Shown: piece after piece, positions 1 through 8,477 of the stretch | Position numbering within the stretch: position 1 is the first letter of the stretch | Layout of the letters: the number at the start of each line of letters is the position of its first letter | Source of the DNA: Bradyrhizobium betae | GTDB taxonomy: Bacteria; Pseudomonadota; Alphaproteobacteria; Rhizobiales; Xanthobacteraceae | Direction: 5' to 3' | NCBI RefSeq assembly: GCF_008932115.1 | Contig: NZ_CP044543.1 | Coordinates: 3,354,501 to 3,418,500 of the forward strand | Length of the DNA: 64,000 bases | The notes under the pieces: generated by a model | What the model saw: only the letters and a program-made list of their open reading frames with translations | The model's database searches: none | Told to the model about the DNA's origin: nothing | Program-made: the position numbers and the translations under genes

Positions 1-389
1 CCTCCGACCGCATAGGCGATGATCCAGACCAGCACCGTCAGCGCGATGCCGCCGATCGCTGCGCCCCAGGTCAGGGCCTCGCGCTCGTTGGCCTTGAAGC
101 CGTAGCCGAGGTCCCACACGAAGTGCCGGAGGCCGCTCAGCATATGGTGCATCAGCGCCCAAGTGTAGCCGAACACGATCAGGCGCCCGATGATGCTGCC
201 GGTGAAGGCCTGGACATGGGCATAGGCGGCGGGGCCGGAGGCCGCCGCAACCAGCCACCAGACCAGCAGCAGGGTTCCGACATAAAGGGCGACACCGGTG
301 GCGCGATGGACGATGGACAGCGCCATCGTCAGCGTCCAGCGGTAGACTTGCATGTGGGGTGAAAGCGGTCGTTCGATCCGTGCGGTCAT
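1..389 (-). CDS. sdhC: Succinate dehydrogenase cytochrome b556 subunit (partial)
   Basis: Membrane anchor subunit of succinate dehydrogenase (complex II), which with SdhD binds heme b and the quinone site. The reading frame starts at the ATG on 389-387 (MTARIERPLSPH) and continues as RWTLTMALSIVHRATGVAL, the conserved SdhC region with the S-x-x-H-R motif. A second conserved part, TWALMHHMLSGLRHFVWD, carries the candidate heme-ligand histidine. Three hydrophobic segments are visible. The frame is open to the window edge, so only the last few residues and the expected sdhD-sdhA-sdhB genes lie outside. Identification is confident from sequence alone. Confidence 0.93.
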   Translation of the reverse strand, partial: MTARIERPLSPHMQVYRWTLTMALSIVHRATGVALYVGTLLLVWWLVAAASGPAAYAHVQAFTGSIIGRLIVFGYTWALMHHMLSGLRHFVWDLGYGFKANEREALTWGAAIGGIALTVLVWIIAYAVG

Positions 390-897
390 GGGCTTTTGAT
401 GTTTATTGCGGCCCAGCGTGGGGCACATGGGGATCGCGGAAGGTCGGCTCTATTTACGGAGTCGATTTCGCCTGCGCAATCACCAATTTGCCAAAAATCG
501 AACCGGGGTTCAGCACTAGAGCCCTGATGAACCAAGCCCAATCAGAGGCTTGGTATACCAGCACGTCGGTCCGCCGATCATATAACGAATTTGTATTCAT
601 ATGTTCCAATCGCGCCCAGGTGCATTGAAATTACTATTGGAACGCCTCTAAACGGACCATACCGTCCAAGCCGATCGAGGGGGCAGCCCCGCCCCCTCCC
701 CAACCTGTCGAATGGGCACTGGGGCCGCCTCCTGTCGATCCCGTCCGCCCGTCAGCGGATATGCGCATCCTGCAATCCACCCCAGCCGGGAGATGGAGCG
801 TGTCGACCTCGGGAATCAGATCGCCTAAAGCTCCGAACGCAGCCCCCGGCATCGACGAATCGGAGAGGTTGCGACCAGTCGCCGGGGCAGGTCAGGG
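390..897. other. Intergenic region between sdhC and the TauE/SafE gene
   Basis: No convincing gene is seen in these 508 bases. The short open frames here lack family resemblance and good ribosome binding sites. The region must hold the divergent promoters of sdhC and the exporter. It contains three inverted repeats: ACCAAGCC/GGCTTGGT at 531-554, fused to the perfect palindrome TGGTATACCA at 551-560; GTTCCAAT (603-610) with ATTGGAAC (636-643); and GAGGGGGC (677-684) with GCCCCCTC (691-698), a perfect 8-bp stem without a following T-run. Confidence 0.6.
531..560. promoter_or_regulatory. Candidate regulator operator, GntR/FCD-like palindrome
   Basis: TGGTATACCA at 551-560 is a perfect 10-bp palindrome with the GTATAC core often seen in operators of GntR-family (FCD subfamily) repressors. 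It overlaps the right arm of a larger inverted repeat, ACCAAGCC (531-538) and GGCTTGGT (547-554). The site lies about 160 bases upstream of sdhC and 340 bases upstream of the exporter, so either could be the target. No GntR gene is in the window. Assignment to this regulator family is inference from the motif. Confidence 0.35.
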
Positions 898-1758
898 GTG
901 ATCGCAGGTCTTGATATCAGGGAGATCGTCGAGCTCGCGCTGTTGCTGATCGCAACCGGCGCGCTCTCCGGATTCCTGGCCGGCGTGTTCGGTATCGGCG
1001 GCGGCGCGATCCTGGTGCCGGTGTTCTACGAATGCTTCCGGATCGCTGGCGTGCCGCTTGAGGTGCGCATGCCGCTCTGCGTCGGCACCTCGCTTGCCGT
1101 GATCATCCCGACCTCGATCCGCTCGTTCCAGGCGCACTACAAGCGCGGCGCCGTCGACCTGGGCATCCTGCGCGTCTGGTGGCTGCCGATCCTGATCGGC
1201 GTCGTCGTCGGCAGCGTGGTCGCGCGTTACGCGCCGGAGCGGCTGTTCAAGATCGTGTTCGTCTGCGTCGCCTGGTCCGCCGCCGTGCGCCTGATCTTCG
1301 CTCGTGATACCTGGAAGCTCGGCGACGATCTGCCGAAGGGGCCGCTGATGCGAATCTACGGCTTCTGCGTCGGCATTCTCTCGACGCTGATGGGCATCGG
1401 CGGCGGCCTGTTCTCGAATCTGCTGATGACATTCTACGGCCGGCCGATCCATCAGGCGGTCGCGACCTCGTCGGCGCTGGCCGTGCTGATCTCGATCCCC
1501 GGCGCGCTCGGCTACATCTATGCCGGCTGGCCCGCGGCTGTGAACTATCCGGCGGTCGCGGCGCTGCAAGTGCCGTTCGCGCTTGGCTATGTCTCGCTGA
1601 TCGGCGCCGTGCTGGTGATGCCGATGAGTCTCGTGACGGCGCCGCTCGGCGTGAAGGCCGCGCATGCGATGTCGAAGCGGATGCTGGAGGTCGCGTTCGG
1701 GTGTTATCTGTTTATCGTCGGCAGCCGATTTGTGATGAGTTTGATTGCCGGACAGTGA
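898..1758 (+). CDS. TauE/SafE family sulfite/anion exporter
   Basis: Integral membrane protein of 286 residues in the TauE/SafE family, which exports sulfite, sulfoacetate or related small organosulfur anions in characterised members. It shows the internal duplication of the family: FGIGGGAILVPVFY near residues 31-44 and MGIGGGLFSNLLM near 165-177, each followed by a conserved polar T-S patch (GTSLAVIIPTS, ATSSALAVLIS). About eight hydrophobic segments are visible. The start is the GTG at 898; no better in-frame ATG precedes it and the family motif begins soon after. It stands alone, divergent from sdhC. The substrate cannot be told from sequence. Confidence 0.88.
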   Translation: MIAGLDIREIVELALLLIATGALSGFLAGVFGIGGGAILVPVFYECFRIAGVPLEVRMPLCVGTSLAVIIPTSIRSFQAHYKRGAVDLGILRVWWLPILIGVVVGSVVARYAPERLFKIVFVCVAWSAAVRLIFARDTWKLGDDLPKGPLMRIYGFCVGILSTLMGIGGGLFSNLLMTFYGRPIHQAVATSSALAVLISIPGALGYIYAGWPAAVNYPAVAALQVPFALGYVSLIGAVLVMPMSLVTAPLGVKAAHAMSKRMLEVAFGCYLFIVGSRFVMSLIAGQ

Positions 1759-1792
1759 TTGACGTCAGCCAAAACGCTCACCGCGCACTCCG

Positions 1793-1899
1793 CTGTCGTC
1801 GCCCGACTTGATCGGGCGACCCAGTATTCCAGAGACAGCAGTGATAGACCCGAGAGGCCGCAGCGTACTGGATGCCCCGGTCGAGCCGGGGCATGACAG
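1793..1899. repeat. Palindromic intergenic repeat, family A
   Basis: Two hairpin arms face each other: TCGCCCGACTTGATCGGGCGA on the left and GCCCCGGTCGAGCCGGGGC on the right, joined by a core with CCAGTATTCC and GTACTGGAT. The same architecture recurs at 27027, 32352, 35435, 36228, 44968 and 59433. It lies between the convergent ends of the TauE/SafE gene and matB, so it may also work as a transcript-end structure. Confidence 0.85.
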
Positions 1900-1943
1900 T
1901 GCGTTGTGTGGATGCTCCTTGTCGCGACAACCGGCGAACGCCC

Positions 1944-3473
1944 TCACTTCTTCGCGTAAATATCCTTGTACGTATCCCGCAGCACGTTCTTCTGTACCTT
2001 GCCCATCGTATTGCGCGGCAGCTCGTCGACGACGAACACCCGCTTCGGCATCTTGAACTTTGCCAGCCTTCCGTCGAGCGCCTTCAGCACCGCGCCTTCG
2101 GTGACATCCGCGCCCTTGTTGCAGACCAGCACCGCCGTGACGCCCTCGCCGAAATCGGCATGCGGCACGCCGATCACGGCGGATTCGATCACGCCCGGCA
2201 TGGCGTCGATCTCGCTCTCGATTTCCTTGGGGTAGACGTTGAAGCCGCCGGAGATCACGAGGTCCTTGCCGCGGCCGAGAATGTGGACGTAGCCCTTGTC
2301 GTCGATCTTGCCGAGGTCGCCGGTGATGAAGAAGCCGTCGGGCCGAAATTCCGACTTGGTCTTCTCCGGCATGCGCCAGTAGCCCTTGAAGACGTTCGGG
2401 CCCTTCACCTCGATCATGCCGATCTCCTCGCGCGGCAATTCCTTGCCGGTCTCGGGCTCGGTGACGCGCACGGAGACGCCGGGCAGCGGAAAGCCGACCG
2501 CGCCGGGCACGCGCTCGCCGTCGTAAGGATTCGACGTGTTCATGTTGGTCTCGGTCATGCCGTAGCGCTCGAGCACCGCATGTCCCGTGCGCGCCGACCA
2601 TTCGCGATGGGTTTCGGCGAGCAGCGGCGCCGAGCCGGAGATGAACAGCCGCATATGCTTCGTCGTCTCCTTCGACAGCGCGGGATTTTGCAGCAGCCGC
2701 GTGTAGAAGGTCGGCACGCCCATCAGCACGGTGGCGCGTGCCATCAGCTTGATGATGAGGTCAGGGTCGAGCTTCGGCAGGAAGATCATCGATGCGCGCG
2801 CGAACAGCGTCACGTTGGTGGCCACGAACAAGCCGTGGGTATGGTAGATCGGCAGCGCGTGGATCAGCACGTCCTTGTCGGTGAAGCGCCAGTAGCCGAC
2901 AAGCGAGAGCGAGTTCGACGCCAGATTGTCGTGCGTCAGCATCGCGCCCTTGGAGCGCCCCGTCGTGCCTGATGTGTAGAGAATCGCGGCGAGATCGTCG
3001 TTCGCGCGCGCCACGGTGGCGAATTCGGGGCTGGCCTTGTCGGCGGCGTCCGTCAGCGAGCCCTTGCCGTCGGGCCCGAGCGTTTCGATCTTCGCCTTCA
3101 CCTTGGCGGCGATCGGGGCGAGGCCTTCAGCCTTGGATGGATCGCAGACCACCAGAGATGGCTCGGCATCGCCGATGAAGTAATCGAGCTCGTTGAGCGT
3201 ATAGGCAGTGTTGAGCGGCAGATAGACCGCGCCGGCCCTGACAGTGCCGAGATACAGCACGATGTTGGCGACGGATTTCTCCACCTGCACCGCGACGCGG
3301 TCGCCGGGCTTGACGCCGCGCGCGACCAGCACATTCGCCATCTGGCCTGCCCGCGCGATCAGCTCGCCGTAGCTGATATGGCCGCCGTCCTGCGTCTCGA
3401 TCGCGAGGCGCGCAGGGTTGTCGAGGCCGTCGAACAGGCGCGAAAACAAATTGGCGTTGGCAGCTTGGTTCAT
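1944..3473 (-). CDS. matB: Malonyl-CoA synthetase (malonate--CoA ligase)
   Basis: ATP-dependent ligase making malonyl-CoA from malonate and CoA, cytosolic, ANL superfamily, 509 residues. The adenylate-forming loop YTSGTTGRSKG is at residues 166-176, RYGMTETN is the adenine/substrate motif, GDLGKIDDKGYVHILGR is the hinge region, and the catalytic lysine is K492 in NTMGKVQK. The sequence reads almost like the R. palustris MatB from memory, including the malonate-specific region around the SGSAPL motif. The ATG at 3473 is chosen because the family homology starts at NANLFSRLFD. It is divergent from the following SDR gene with a 114-base gap. A malonate transporter or matA is not adjacent. Confidence 0.93.
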   Translation of the reverse strand: MNQAANANLFSRLFDGLDNPARLAIETQDGGHISYGELIARAGQMANVLVARGVKPGDRVAVQVEKSVANIVLYLGTVRAGAVYLPLNTAYTLNELDYFIGDAEPSLVVCDPSKAEGLAPIAAKVKAKIETLGPDGKGSLTDAADKASPEFATVARANDDLAAILYTSGTTGRSKGAMLTHDNLASNSLSLVGYWRFTDKDVLIHALPIYHTHGLFVATNVTLFARASMIFLPKLDPDLIIKLMARATVLMGVPTFYTRLLQNPALSKETTKHMRLFISGSAPLLAETHREWSARTGHAVLERYGMTETNMNTSNPYDGERVPGAVGFPLPGVSVRVTEPETGKELPREEIGMIEVKGPNVFKGYWRMPEKTKSEFRPDGFFITGDLGKIDDKGYVHILGRGKDLVISGGFNVYPKEIESEIDAMPGVIESAVIGVPHADFGEGVTAVLVCNKGADVTEGAVLKALDGRLAKFKMPKRVFVVDELPRNTMGKVQKNVLRDTYKDIYAKK

Positions 3474-3587
3474 GCAAGATTTCCTCGACCGCAGGGCCTG
3501 TCCTACAAGGCTTGTTAGACAAGGCCGGTCAAAACCGAGGGCTGGATTAGCAAAAACCGCCCCGATGAAGCAACGGAGACAGTTTGC

Positions 3588-4349
3588 ATGACCAAGAACG
3601 GGAAACGCGTGGCCTGGGTTACGGGCGGCGGCAGCGGGATCGGGGAGGCCGGCGCCGAGGCGCTGGCTGCCGACGGCTGGACGGTGGTGGTGTCGGGCCG
3701 CCGCAAGGATGCCCTGGATACCGTGGTTGCGAAGATCAACGGGGCGGGCGGGGTGGCCGAGGCTATCGCGCTGGACGTCTCCAACGCGGACCAAGCCCAG
3801 AAGGCGGCCGATCAGATCGTCGCCAGGCACGGCCGGATCGACCTGCTCGTGAACAACGCCGGCATCAACGTCCCCAAGCGCAGCTGGAAGGACATGGAGC
3901 TGGACGGCTGGGACAAGCTCGTCCAGGTCAATCTCAACGGCGTGCTCTATTGCATGCGCGCGGTGCTGCCGACGATGCGCAAGCAGCAGGACGGCTCGAT
4001 CATCAACGTCTCGTCCTGGGCCGGCCGCCACGTCTCGAAGATGCCGGGGCCGGCCTACACCACCACCAAACATGCGGTGCTCGCACTGACCCATTCCTTC
4101 AACATGGACGAATGCGTCAACGGCCTGCGCGCCTGCTGCCTGATGCCGGGCGAGGTGGCGACGCCGATCCTGAAGCTGCGCCCGGTGGTGCCGAGCGAGG
4201 CGGAGCAGGCCAAGATGCTGCAATCCGAAGATCTCGGCCGCACCATCGCCTTCATCGCGTCGATGCCGCCGCGCGTCTGCATCAACGAGCTGCTGATCAG
4301 CCCGACGCATAATCGCGGATTCATTCAAACGCCGAACAACAGGGATTGA
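3588..4349 (+). CDS. SDR family NAD(P)-dependent oxidoreductase
   Basis: Short-chain dehydrogenase/reductase of 253 residues. The Rossmann dinucleotide motif TGGGSGIG is at 12-19, NNAG at 89-92, the catalytic serine lies in NVSSWAG (about 142-143), and Y157/K161 form the YxxxK pair in AYTTTKH. The C-terminal part MPGEVATPIL is typical of classical SDRs. Substrate is unknown; the gene is divergent from matB, so a link to malonate or acyl metabolism is possible but not shown. Confidence 0.88.
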   Translation: MTKNGKRVAWVTGGGSGIGEAGAEALAADGWTVVVSGRRKDALDTVVAKINGAGGVAEAIALDVSNADQAQKAADQIVARHGRIDLLVNNAGINVPKRSWKDMELDGWDKLVQVNLNGVLYCMRAVLPTMRKQQDGSIINVSSWAGRHVSKMPGPAYTTTKHAVLALTHSFNMDECVNGLRACCLMPGEVATPILKLRPVVPSEAEQAKMLQSEDLGRTIAFIASMPPRVCINELLISPTHNRGFIQTPNNRD

Positions 4350-4374
4350 AGCGCACGCGTGCGTCAATCTCCCT

Positions 4375-4521
4375 CGTCGTCCCGGGGCACGACGAAGTCG
4401 CGAGCCCGGGACCCATAACCACAGGGAGAAGTTGTGGCGCGAGTTGGCAACTCCGGGTCTTCGACACACCACTCCCTGTGGTTATGGGTCCCGGATCGGC
4501 GCTTCGCTTGTCCGGGACGAC
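4375..4521. repeat. Palindromic intergenic repeat, family C
   Basis: The left end reads CGTCGTCCCGGGGCACGACG and the right end is its imperfect reverse complement, ending TTGTCCGGGACGAC. Inside, GACCCATAACCACAGG (left) pairs with CCTGTGGTTATGGGTC (right) as a perfect 16-bp arm, so the whole 147 bases can fold into one long hairpin. A second member lies between trmD and rimM at 24344-24475. The remaining ~210 bases up to the fasciclin gene hold no gene that I can support. Confidence 0.85.
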
Positions 4522-4734
4522 AGCTGAGTGTGTCGTACGTTCTCGCGCCGCACGGACGCGCCCGCTCATAGTTTCACGCATCACGATAAATTATTTCCCG
4601 AAACCACTTCGCGAACCCTCCCGTAGTTCGGACCAACGACGCGTGACTGCCTCATGTCAAACTGTCGCAGGCGCCGTTGTTGCCCAACGCAAACGCCGGC
4701 CATCGCCGGTCACAATCCAATCGGGAGTCTCTCC

Positions 4735-5289
4735 ATGTCGAAGCGCATTGCCTATCTCACCGCCGCTGCCTTCAGCGCCCTGGCCATCACCGCGACCGTC
4801 GTCGCGCCTGCCCGAGCCGAGGAAAAGACCGTCATGGTCGGCGGCGCCGCGATGTTCCCGTCGAAGAACATCGTCCAGAACGCGGTCAATTCGAAGGATC
4901 ACACCACGCTGGTGGCGGCAGTGAAGGCCGCTGGCCTCGTGCCGACGCTGGAAAGCAAGGGCCCGTTCACGGTGTTCGCGCCGACCAACGCCGCCTTCGG
5001 CAAGCTGCCGGCCGGCACCGTCGACAATCTGGTCAAGCCCGAGAACAAGGCGACGCTGACCAAGATCCTCACCTACCATGTCGTGCCCGGCAAGCTCGAG
5101 GCCTCCGACCTCACCGACGGCAAGAAGCTGAAGACCGCCGAAGGCGAGGAGCTGACCGTCAAGAAGCAGGACGGCAAGGTCTGGATCGTCGACGCCAAGG
5201 GCGGCACCTCGATGGTGACGATCTCCAACGTCAACCAGTCGAACGGCGTGATCCATGTGGTCGACACCGTGCTGATGCCGGCGTCGTAA
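4735..5289 (+). CDS. Secreted fasciclin domain protein
   Basis: Exported protein of 184 residues with one FAS1 domain. Residues 1-26 form a Sec signal peptide (hydrophobic stretch then APARAEE). The FAS1 H1 box is seen as GPFTVFAPTNAAF, followed by YHVVPGKL and the C-terminal SNGVIHVVDTVLMP (H2 box). FAS1 domains mediate adhesion or surface interactions; in rhizobia related proteins have been linked to symbiosis, but nothing here shows that. The ATG at 4735 is chosen over the upstream in-frame start because it begins the signal peptide. A strong hairpin terminator follows. Confidence 0.9.
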   Translation: MSKRIAYLTAAAFSALAITATVVAPARAEEKTVMVGGAAMFPSKNIVQNAVNSKDHTTLVAAVKAAGLVPTLESKGPFTVFAPTNAAFGKLPAGTVDNLVKPENKATLTKILTYHVVPGKLEASDLTDGKKLKTAEGEELTVKKQDGKVWIVDAKGGTSMVTISNVNQSNGVIHVVDTVLMPAS

Positions 5290-5334
5290 CACCGCACAAC
5301 CCGGTTTCATCCCCCACACCGGATGCGACGAAAC

Positions 5335-5365
5335 AGCGAGCCGGGGGTGCCCGGCTCGCTTTATT
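5335..5365 (+). terminator. Rho-independent terminator after the fasciclin gene
   Basis: Perfect 11-bp stem AGCGAGCCGGG / CCCGGCTCGCT (5335-5345 and 5350-5360) with a 4-base loop GGTG, followed by TTTATT. It separates the fasciclin gene from the cytochrome b gene downstream. Confidence 0.85.
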
Positions 5366-5472
5366 GTGACCACGATAGCCTGCGGGCATCGATTCGATGT
5401 CCGGCCGGGCGTAACGAAAGCGGAAGCATCGGCGTATAATTGCTGTCACACGACGTTCAGGACGGAACCGCC

Positions 5473-6102
5473 ATGTCGAGCCTCACAGTCACCGACGAAC
5501 AGGTCAGCGCCACCCCGGCCAAAGTGATCCAGCCGGCCTGGGTCCGGGTCATGCACTGGACCAACGCCGTCGCCATGGTCCTGATGATCCTGTCGGGCTG
5601 GCAGATCTACAACGCCTCGCCGCTGTTCGGCTTCAGTTTTCCGCGCGAGTACACGCTGGGTGGCTGGCTTGGCGGCGGCCTGCTCTGGCACTTTGCGGCG
5701 ATGTGGCTGCTGATGATCAACGGCCTCGCCTATCTCGTCACTGGTTTCGCCACCGGCCGCTTTCGCAAGAAGCTGCTGCCGATCACCCCTTCGGGCGTGC
5801 TCCATGACGTCAGGGCGGCCCTGACCTTCAAGCTCGGCCATGACGACCTCAGCGTCTACAATTACGTGCAGCGGACGCTCTATGCCGGCATCATCCTGGT
5901 CGGCGTGCTGATCGTCCTGTCGGGCCTGGGGATGTGGAAGCCGGTCCAGCTGCATTGGCTCGTCACGCTGTTCGGCGATTATCCGACCGCGCGCTACGTG
6001 CATTTCTTCTGCATGGCCGCGATCTGCGCCTTCCTCGTCGTTCACGTGCTGCTTGCGCTGCTGGTGCCGAAGAGCCTGCGCGCGATGATCATTGGACGTT
6101 AA
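5473..6102 (+). CDS. Cytochrome b561-type membrane subunit paired with a molybdoenzyme
   Basis: Membrane di-heme cytochrome b of 209 residues, of the thiosulfate reductase / Ni-Fe hydrogenase cytochrome b type. Likely heme-ligand histidines are H28 (RVMHW), H73 (LLWHF), H177 (RYVHF) and H191 (VVHVL), each at a transmembrane segment; four hydrophobic segments are visible. The start at 5473 is chosen because AGGACGG lies about 7 bases upstream. It ends 11 bases before a Tat-exported molybdopterin oxidoreductase, so it probably passes electrons between quinones and that enzyme. This resembles MsrPQ/YedYZ in logic, but the cytochrome belongs to another family. Confidence 0.87.
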   Translation: MSSLTVTDEQVSATPAKVIQPAWVRVMHWTNAVAMVLMILSGWQIYNASPLFGFSFPREYTLGGWLGGGLLWHFAAMWLLMINGLAYLVTGFATGRFRKKLLPITPSGVLHDVRAALTFKLGHDDLSVYNYVQRTLYAGIILVGVLIVLSGLGMWKPVQLHWLVTLFGDYPTARYVHFFCMAAICAFLVVHVLLALLVPKSLRAMIIGR

Positions 6103-6113
6103 GGGAGCAAGTC

Positions 6114-6896
6114 ATGGCCAAGCGTTCATTCCTGATCCCGGGCGTCGACAAGCGGCTGCTGATCAAGGACTCCATCAAGACGATGCCTGATGTCACCCGC
6201 CGCCGCTTCATCGCCGGCGGCGCCAGCCTTGGCGCGCTGACGTTGCTCACCGGCTGCGACGTGGTCGATTCCTCGTCAGCCGACGCCCTGTTGGCGAAGA
6301 TTTCGAAATTCAACGACGCCGTGCAGGATTTCATCTTCAATCCCGACGCGCTGGCGCCGACTTTCGCCGAGAGCGCGATCACAAAACCGTTTCCGTTCAA
6401 CGCCTATTACGATCTCGACGACGCGCCGGAGGTCAATGGCGACGACTGGAAGCTCGAAGTGCGCGGCCTCGTCGACAACAAGAAGTCGTGGACGCTGCCG
6501 GAGTTGTACAAGCTGCCGCAGGTGACGCAGATTACCCGTCACATCTGCGTCGAGGGCTGGAGCGCGATCGGCAGCTGGACCGGCACGCCCTTGCGCGACT
6601 TCCTCAAGCTGATCGGCGCCGACACCCGCGCCAAGTACGTCTGGTTCCAGTGCGCCGACAAGGACGGCTACAATTCGCCGCTCGACATGCGCACCGCGCT
6701 GCATCCGCAGACTCAGATGACGTTCAAATACGCGGGCGAGATTCTGCCGCGCGCCTACGGCTTCCCGATGAAGATCCGCGTGCCGACCAAGCTCGGCTTC
6801 AAGAACCCGAAATACGTGGTGTCGATGGAAGTCACCAACGATTACAAGGGCGGCTATTGGGAAGATCAGGGCTACAATTCGTTCAGCGGAAGCTGA
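6114..6896 (+). CDS. Tat-exported sulfite oxidase-like molybdopterin oxidoreductase
   Basis: Periplasmic enzyme of 260 residues with the sulfite oxidase Mo-cofactor fold. The N-terminus carries a twin-arginine motif TRRRFIAG (residues 28-35), a hydrophobic stretch and LLTGC ending at C48, which looks like a lipobox, so the product may be a Tat-exported lipoprotein. The probable molybdenum ligand is C145 in HICVEGWSAIGSW. The dimerisation domain of true sulfite oxidases is absent, as in MsrP. The ATG at 6114 has GGGAGCAAG just upstream. Its partner is the cytochrome b 11 bases before it. The substrate, perhaps an S-oxide, is unknown. Confidence 0.88.
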   Translation: MAKRSFLIPGVDKRLLIKDSIKTMPDVTRRRFIAGGASLGALTLLTGCDVVDSSSADALLAKISKFNDAVQDFIFNPDALAPTFAESAITKPFPFNAYYDLDDAPEVNGDDWKLEVRGLVDNKKSWTLPELYKLPQVTQITRHICVEGWSAIGSWTGTPLRDFLKLIGADTRAKYVWFQCADKDGYNSPLDMRTALHPQTQMTFKYAGEILPRAYGFPMKIRVPTKLGFKNPKYVVSMEVTNDYKGGYWEDQGYNSFSGS

Positions 6897-6918
6897 TCGT
6901 CGTTCCAGCGAAACTGTC

Positions 6919-7010
6919 GTAGGGTGGGCAAAGCGAAGCGTGCCCACCAAACTGCATCCGCGTTGGTACACAATGGTGGGCACGGCGCTTTGCGCCTTTG
7001 CCCACCCTAC
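6919..7010. repeat. Palindromic intergenic repeat, family D (variant)
   Basis: GTAGGGTGGGCAAAG at the left end matches CTTTGCCCACCCTAC in inverted form at the right, with inner CGTGCCCACC / GGTGGGCACG arms. It is the 'gggcaaag' variant of the family that begins GTAGGGTGGGTTAGCC at 9607, 12331 and 44276. It lies between convergent genes. Confidence 0.85.
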
Positions 7011-7022
7011 GGCACCGATGAC

Positions 7023-8210
7023 CTAGGCCGGTCCCACCTTCCGCTGGCACAATGCCGCAACCGCGCCCAGTGCCAGCAGCGCCGCCGAGACGTTCAGCGC
7101 GTAGCTCAGGCTCCCCAGCGCATCCGTGATGGCGCCGACCGCGATCGGCCCCAGCGTCTGGCCGATGCCGAACGAGATCGTCATCGCCGCGATCGCCGTC
7201 GGCCACACCTCGGGCGGATAGTTGAAGCGGACGAAGGCGGTGGTCGAGTTGACCACGGCGAAGAAGCCGACGCCGAACACGACCGCGGAGACCGCCAGCC
7301 ATGCCGTTGAATGCCCCAGCATCGGCAGGCCGGCGCCGATCGCGTTGGTGCCGAGGATGATGGCGGTCGCGAGCCCGCCGCGGTCGAGCGCGAGCACGCC
7401 GCGCCAGACCCAGGGCGTGACGAAGGCGCTGACGCCGATCAGGCCCCAGAACGCAGCCTGTGCCGTCGCATCGCCGCCGCCGTCGCGGACATAGGCGATC
7501 ATGAAGGTCATGTAGGCGATGTAGCCCGCGCCGAACAGGAAGTAGCCGGCCAGATAGATCAGCACCGGGAGAATCGCAAAGGAGGCGTGGCTCGCTTCGG
7601 CGAAGCGCGCCCTGCCCTCGATGCGGATCAGGAACAGCGGCACCGTCATCACCAGTGACAGCAACGTCAGCGCCCACCACACGATCCACCACGAGCCCGG
7701 CCCGCACCATTGCAGCGTGAACGGTGCGATCAGCCCGGAGGAGAGAATGCCGACGCCCGGACCGGCATAGAACAGGCTGAGCAGGAAATTGGAGCGCTCG
7801 GGATAGGACTGCGCGATGGTCGCGGCCAGGGCGCCGCCGGCAACGAAGGCGACCGCGGCGCCGATGCCGAGCACCAGCCGTGCCAGGCTGAGCGCGACAA
7901 AATTCCCGGTCAGCGCGCACGTGGCGAGAGCAGCCAGACAAACCAGGGTTCCGCCGCGGATGGCGGCCGACCAGCCGAACCGCCGGATCAGGCGGGACGC
8001 CACCAGCGCGCCCGCGAGATAGCCGACGGCGTTGATGGTGTTCATGAAACCGGCCGCGGAGTAGGACCAGCCGAGGTCCTCCCGCATGTCGGGCAGCACC
8101 AACGCATAGGCAAAGCGGCCGATGCCAAGCCCGACCGTCGCCGCCAGCGACAGGGTCAGGATCAGCCGCGCGGGGCGCGCGTCGGGCGGGGTGCGGTCAG
8201 GCGCGTGCAA
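7023..8210 (-). CDS. YbfB/YjiJ family MFS transporter
   Basis: Major facilitator permease of 395 residues with about 12 hydrophobic segments. [21 protein letters not shown] at the first helix, with GYLAGAL following, is the signature of the YbfB/YjiJ subfamily, whose substrates are unknown. The start is chosen as the TTG at 8210: a GGAG lies 7 bases upstream, and the residues that a longer frame would add show no membrane or family character. It is transcribed away from leuB and converges with the molybdoenzyme gene. Confidence 0.85.
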   Translation of the reverse strand: MHAPDRTPPDARPARLILTLSLAATVGLGIGRFAYALVLPDMREDLGWSYSAAGFMNTINAVGYLAGALVASRLIRRFGWSAAIRGGTLVCLAALATCALTGNFVALSLARLVLGIGAAVAFVAGGALAATIAQSYPERSNFLLSLFYAGPGVGILSSGLIAPFTLQWCGPGSWWIVWWALTLLSLVMTVPLFLIRIEGRARFAEASHASFAILPVLIYLAGYFLFGAGYIAYMTFMIAYVRDGGGDATAQAAFWGLIGVSAFVTPWVWRGVLALDRGGLATAIILGTNAIGAGLPMLGHSTAWLAVSAVVFGVGFFAVVNSTTAFVRFNYPPEVWPTAIAAMTISFGIGQTLGPIAVGAITDALGSLSYALNVSAALLALGAVAALCQRKVGPA

Positions 8211-8321
8211 GGGGGTACTCCGGCACGCGCAGTGTGGCAGGCCTCGCCCGCCTTGCACAGCCGCGAGGCGGCAATGGTGTCTTGCCAAGCGCGCAACGCC
8301 GCTCTAGCACTCCGGCCGGCC

Positions 8322-8450
8322 GTCATTCCGGGGCGCGCCTCTTGGCGCGAGCTATGGTGCGCAATTGCGCACCTGAGAATCCATTTCCCCGCTTGCGCTG
8401 CGGCCCGATGGATTCCGGGCTCGCTCGCTTTGCTCGCGCCCCGGAATGAC
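8322..8450. repeat. Palindromic intergenic repeat, family B
   Basis: Begins GTCATTCCGGGGCGCG and ends with the inverse CGCGCCCCGGAATGAC. Inside it holds AATCCAT and ATGGATTCCGGG arms, and the separate perfect palindrome GTGCGCAATTGCGCAC at 8357-8372. Related copies are at 43368 and 52290. It lies between the divergent MFS gene and leuB, ending 27 bases before the leuB start. Confidence 0.85.
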
Positions 8451-8477
8451 GAGAGAGGATTGAGAAGGAAATCGACC

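Noticed and set aside
591..914. Possible gene between sdhC and the TauE/SafE exporter
   Set aside because: No ribosome binding site, Pro/Arg-rich shadow composition, and the frame overlaps the exporter start.
1765..2601. Second frame inside matB suggesting a frameshift
   Set aside because: The full 509-residue matB frame is intact; the other frame is a shadow.
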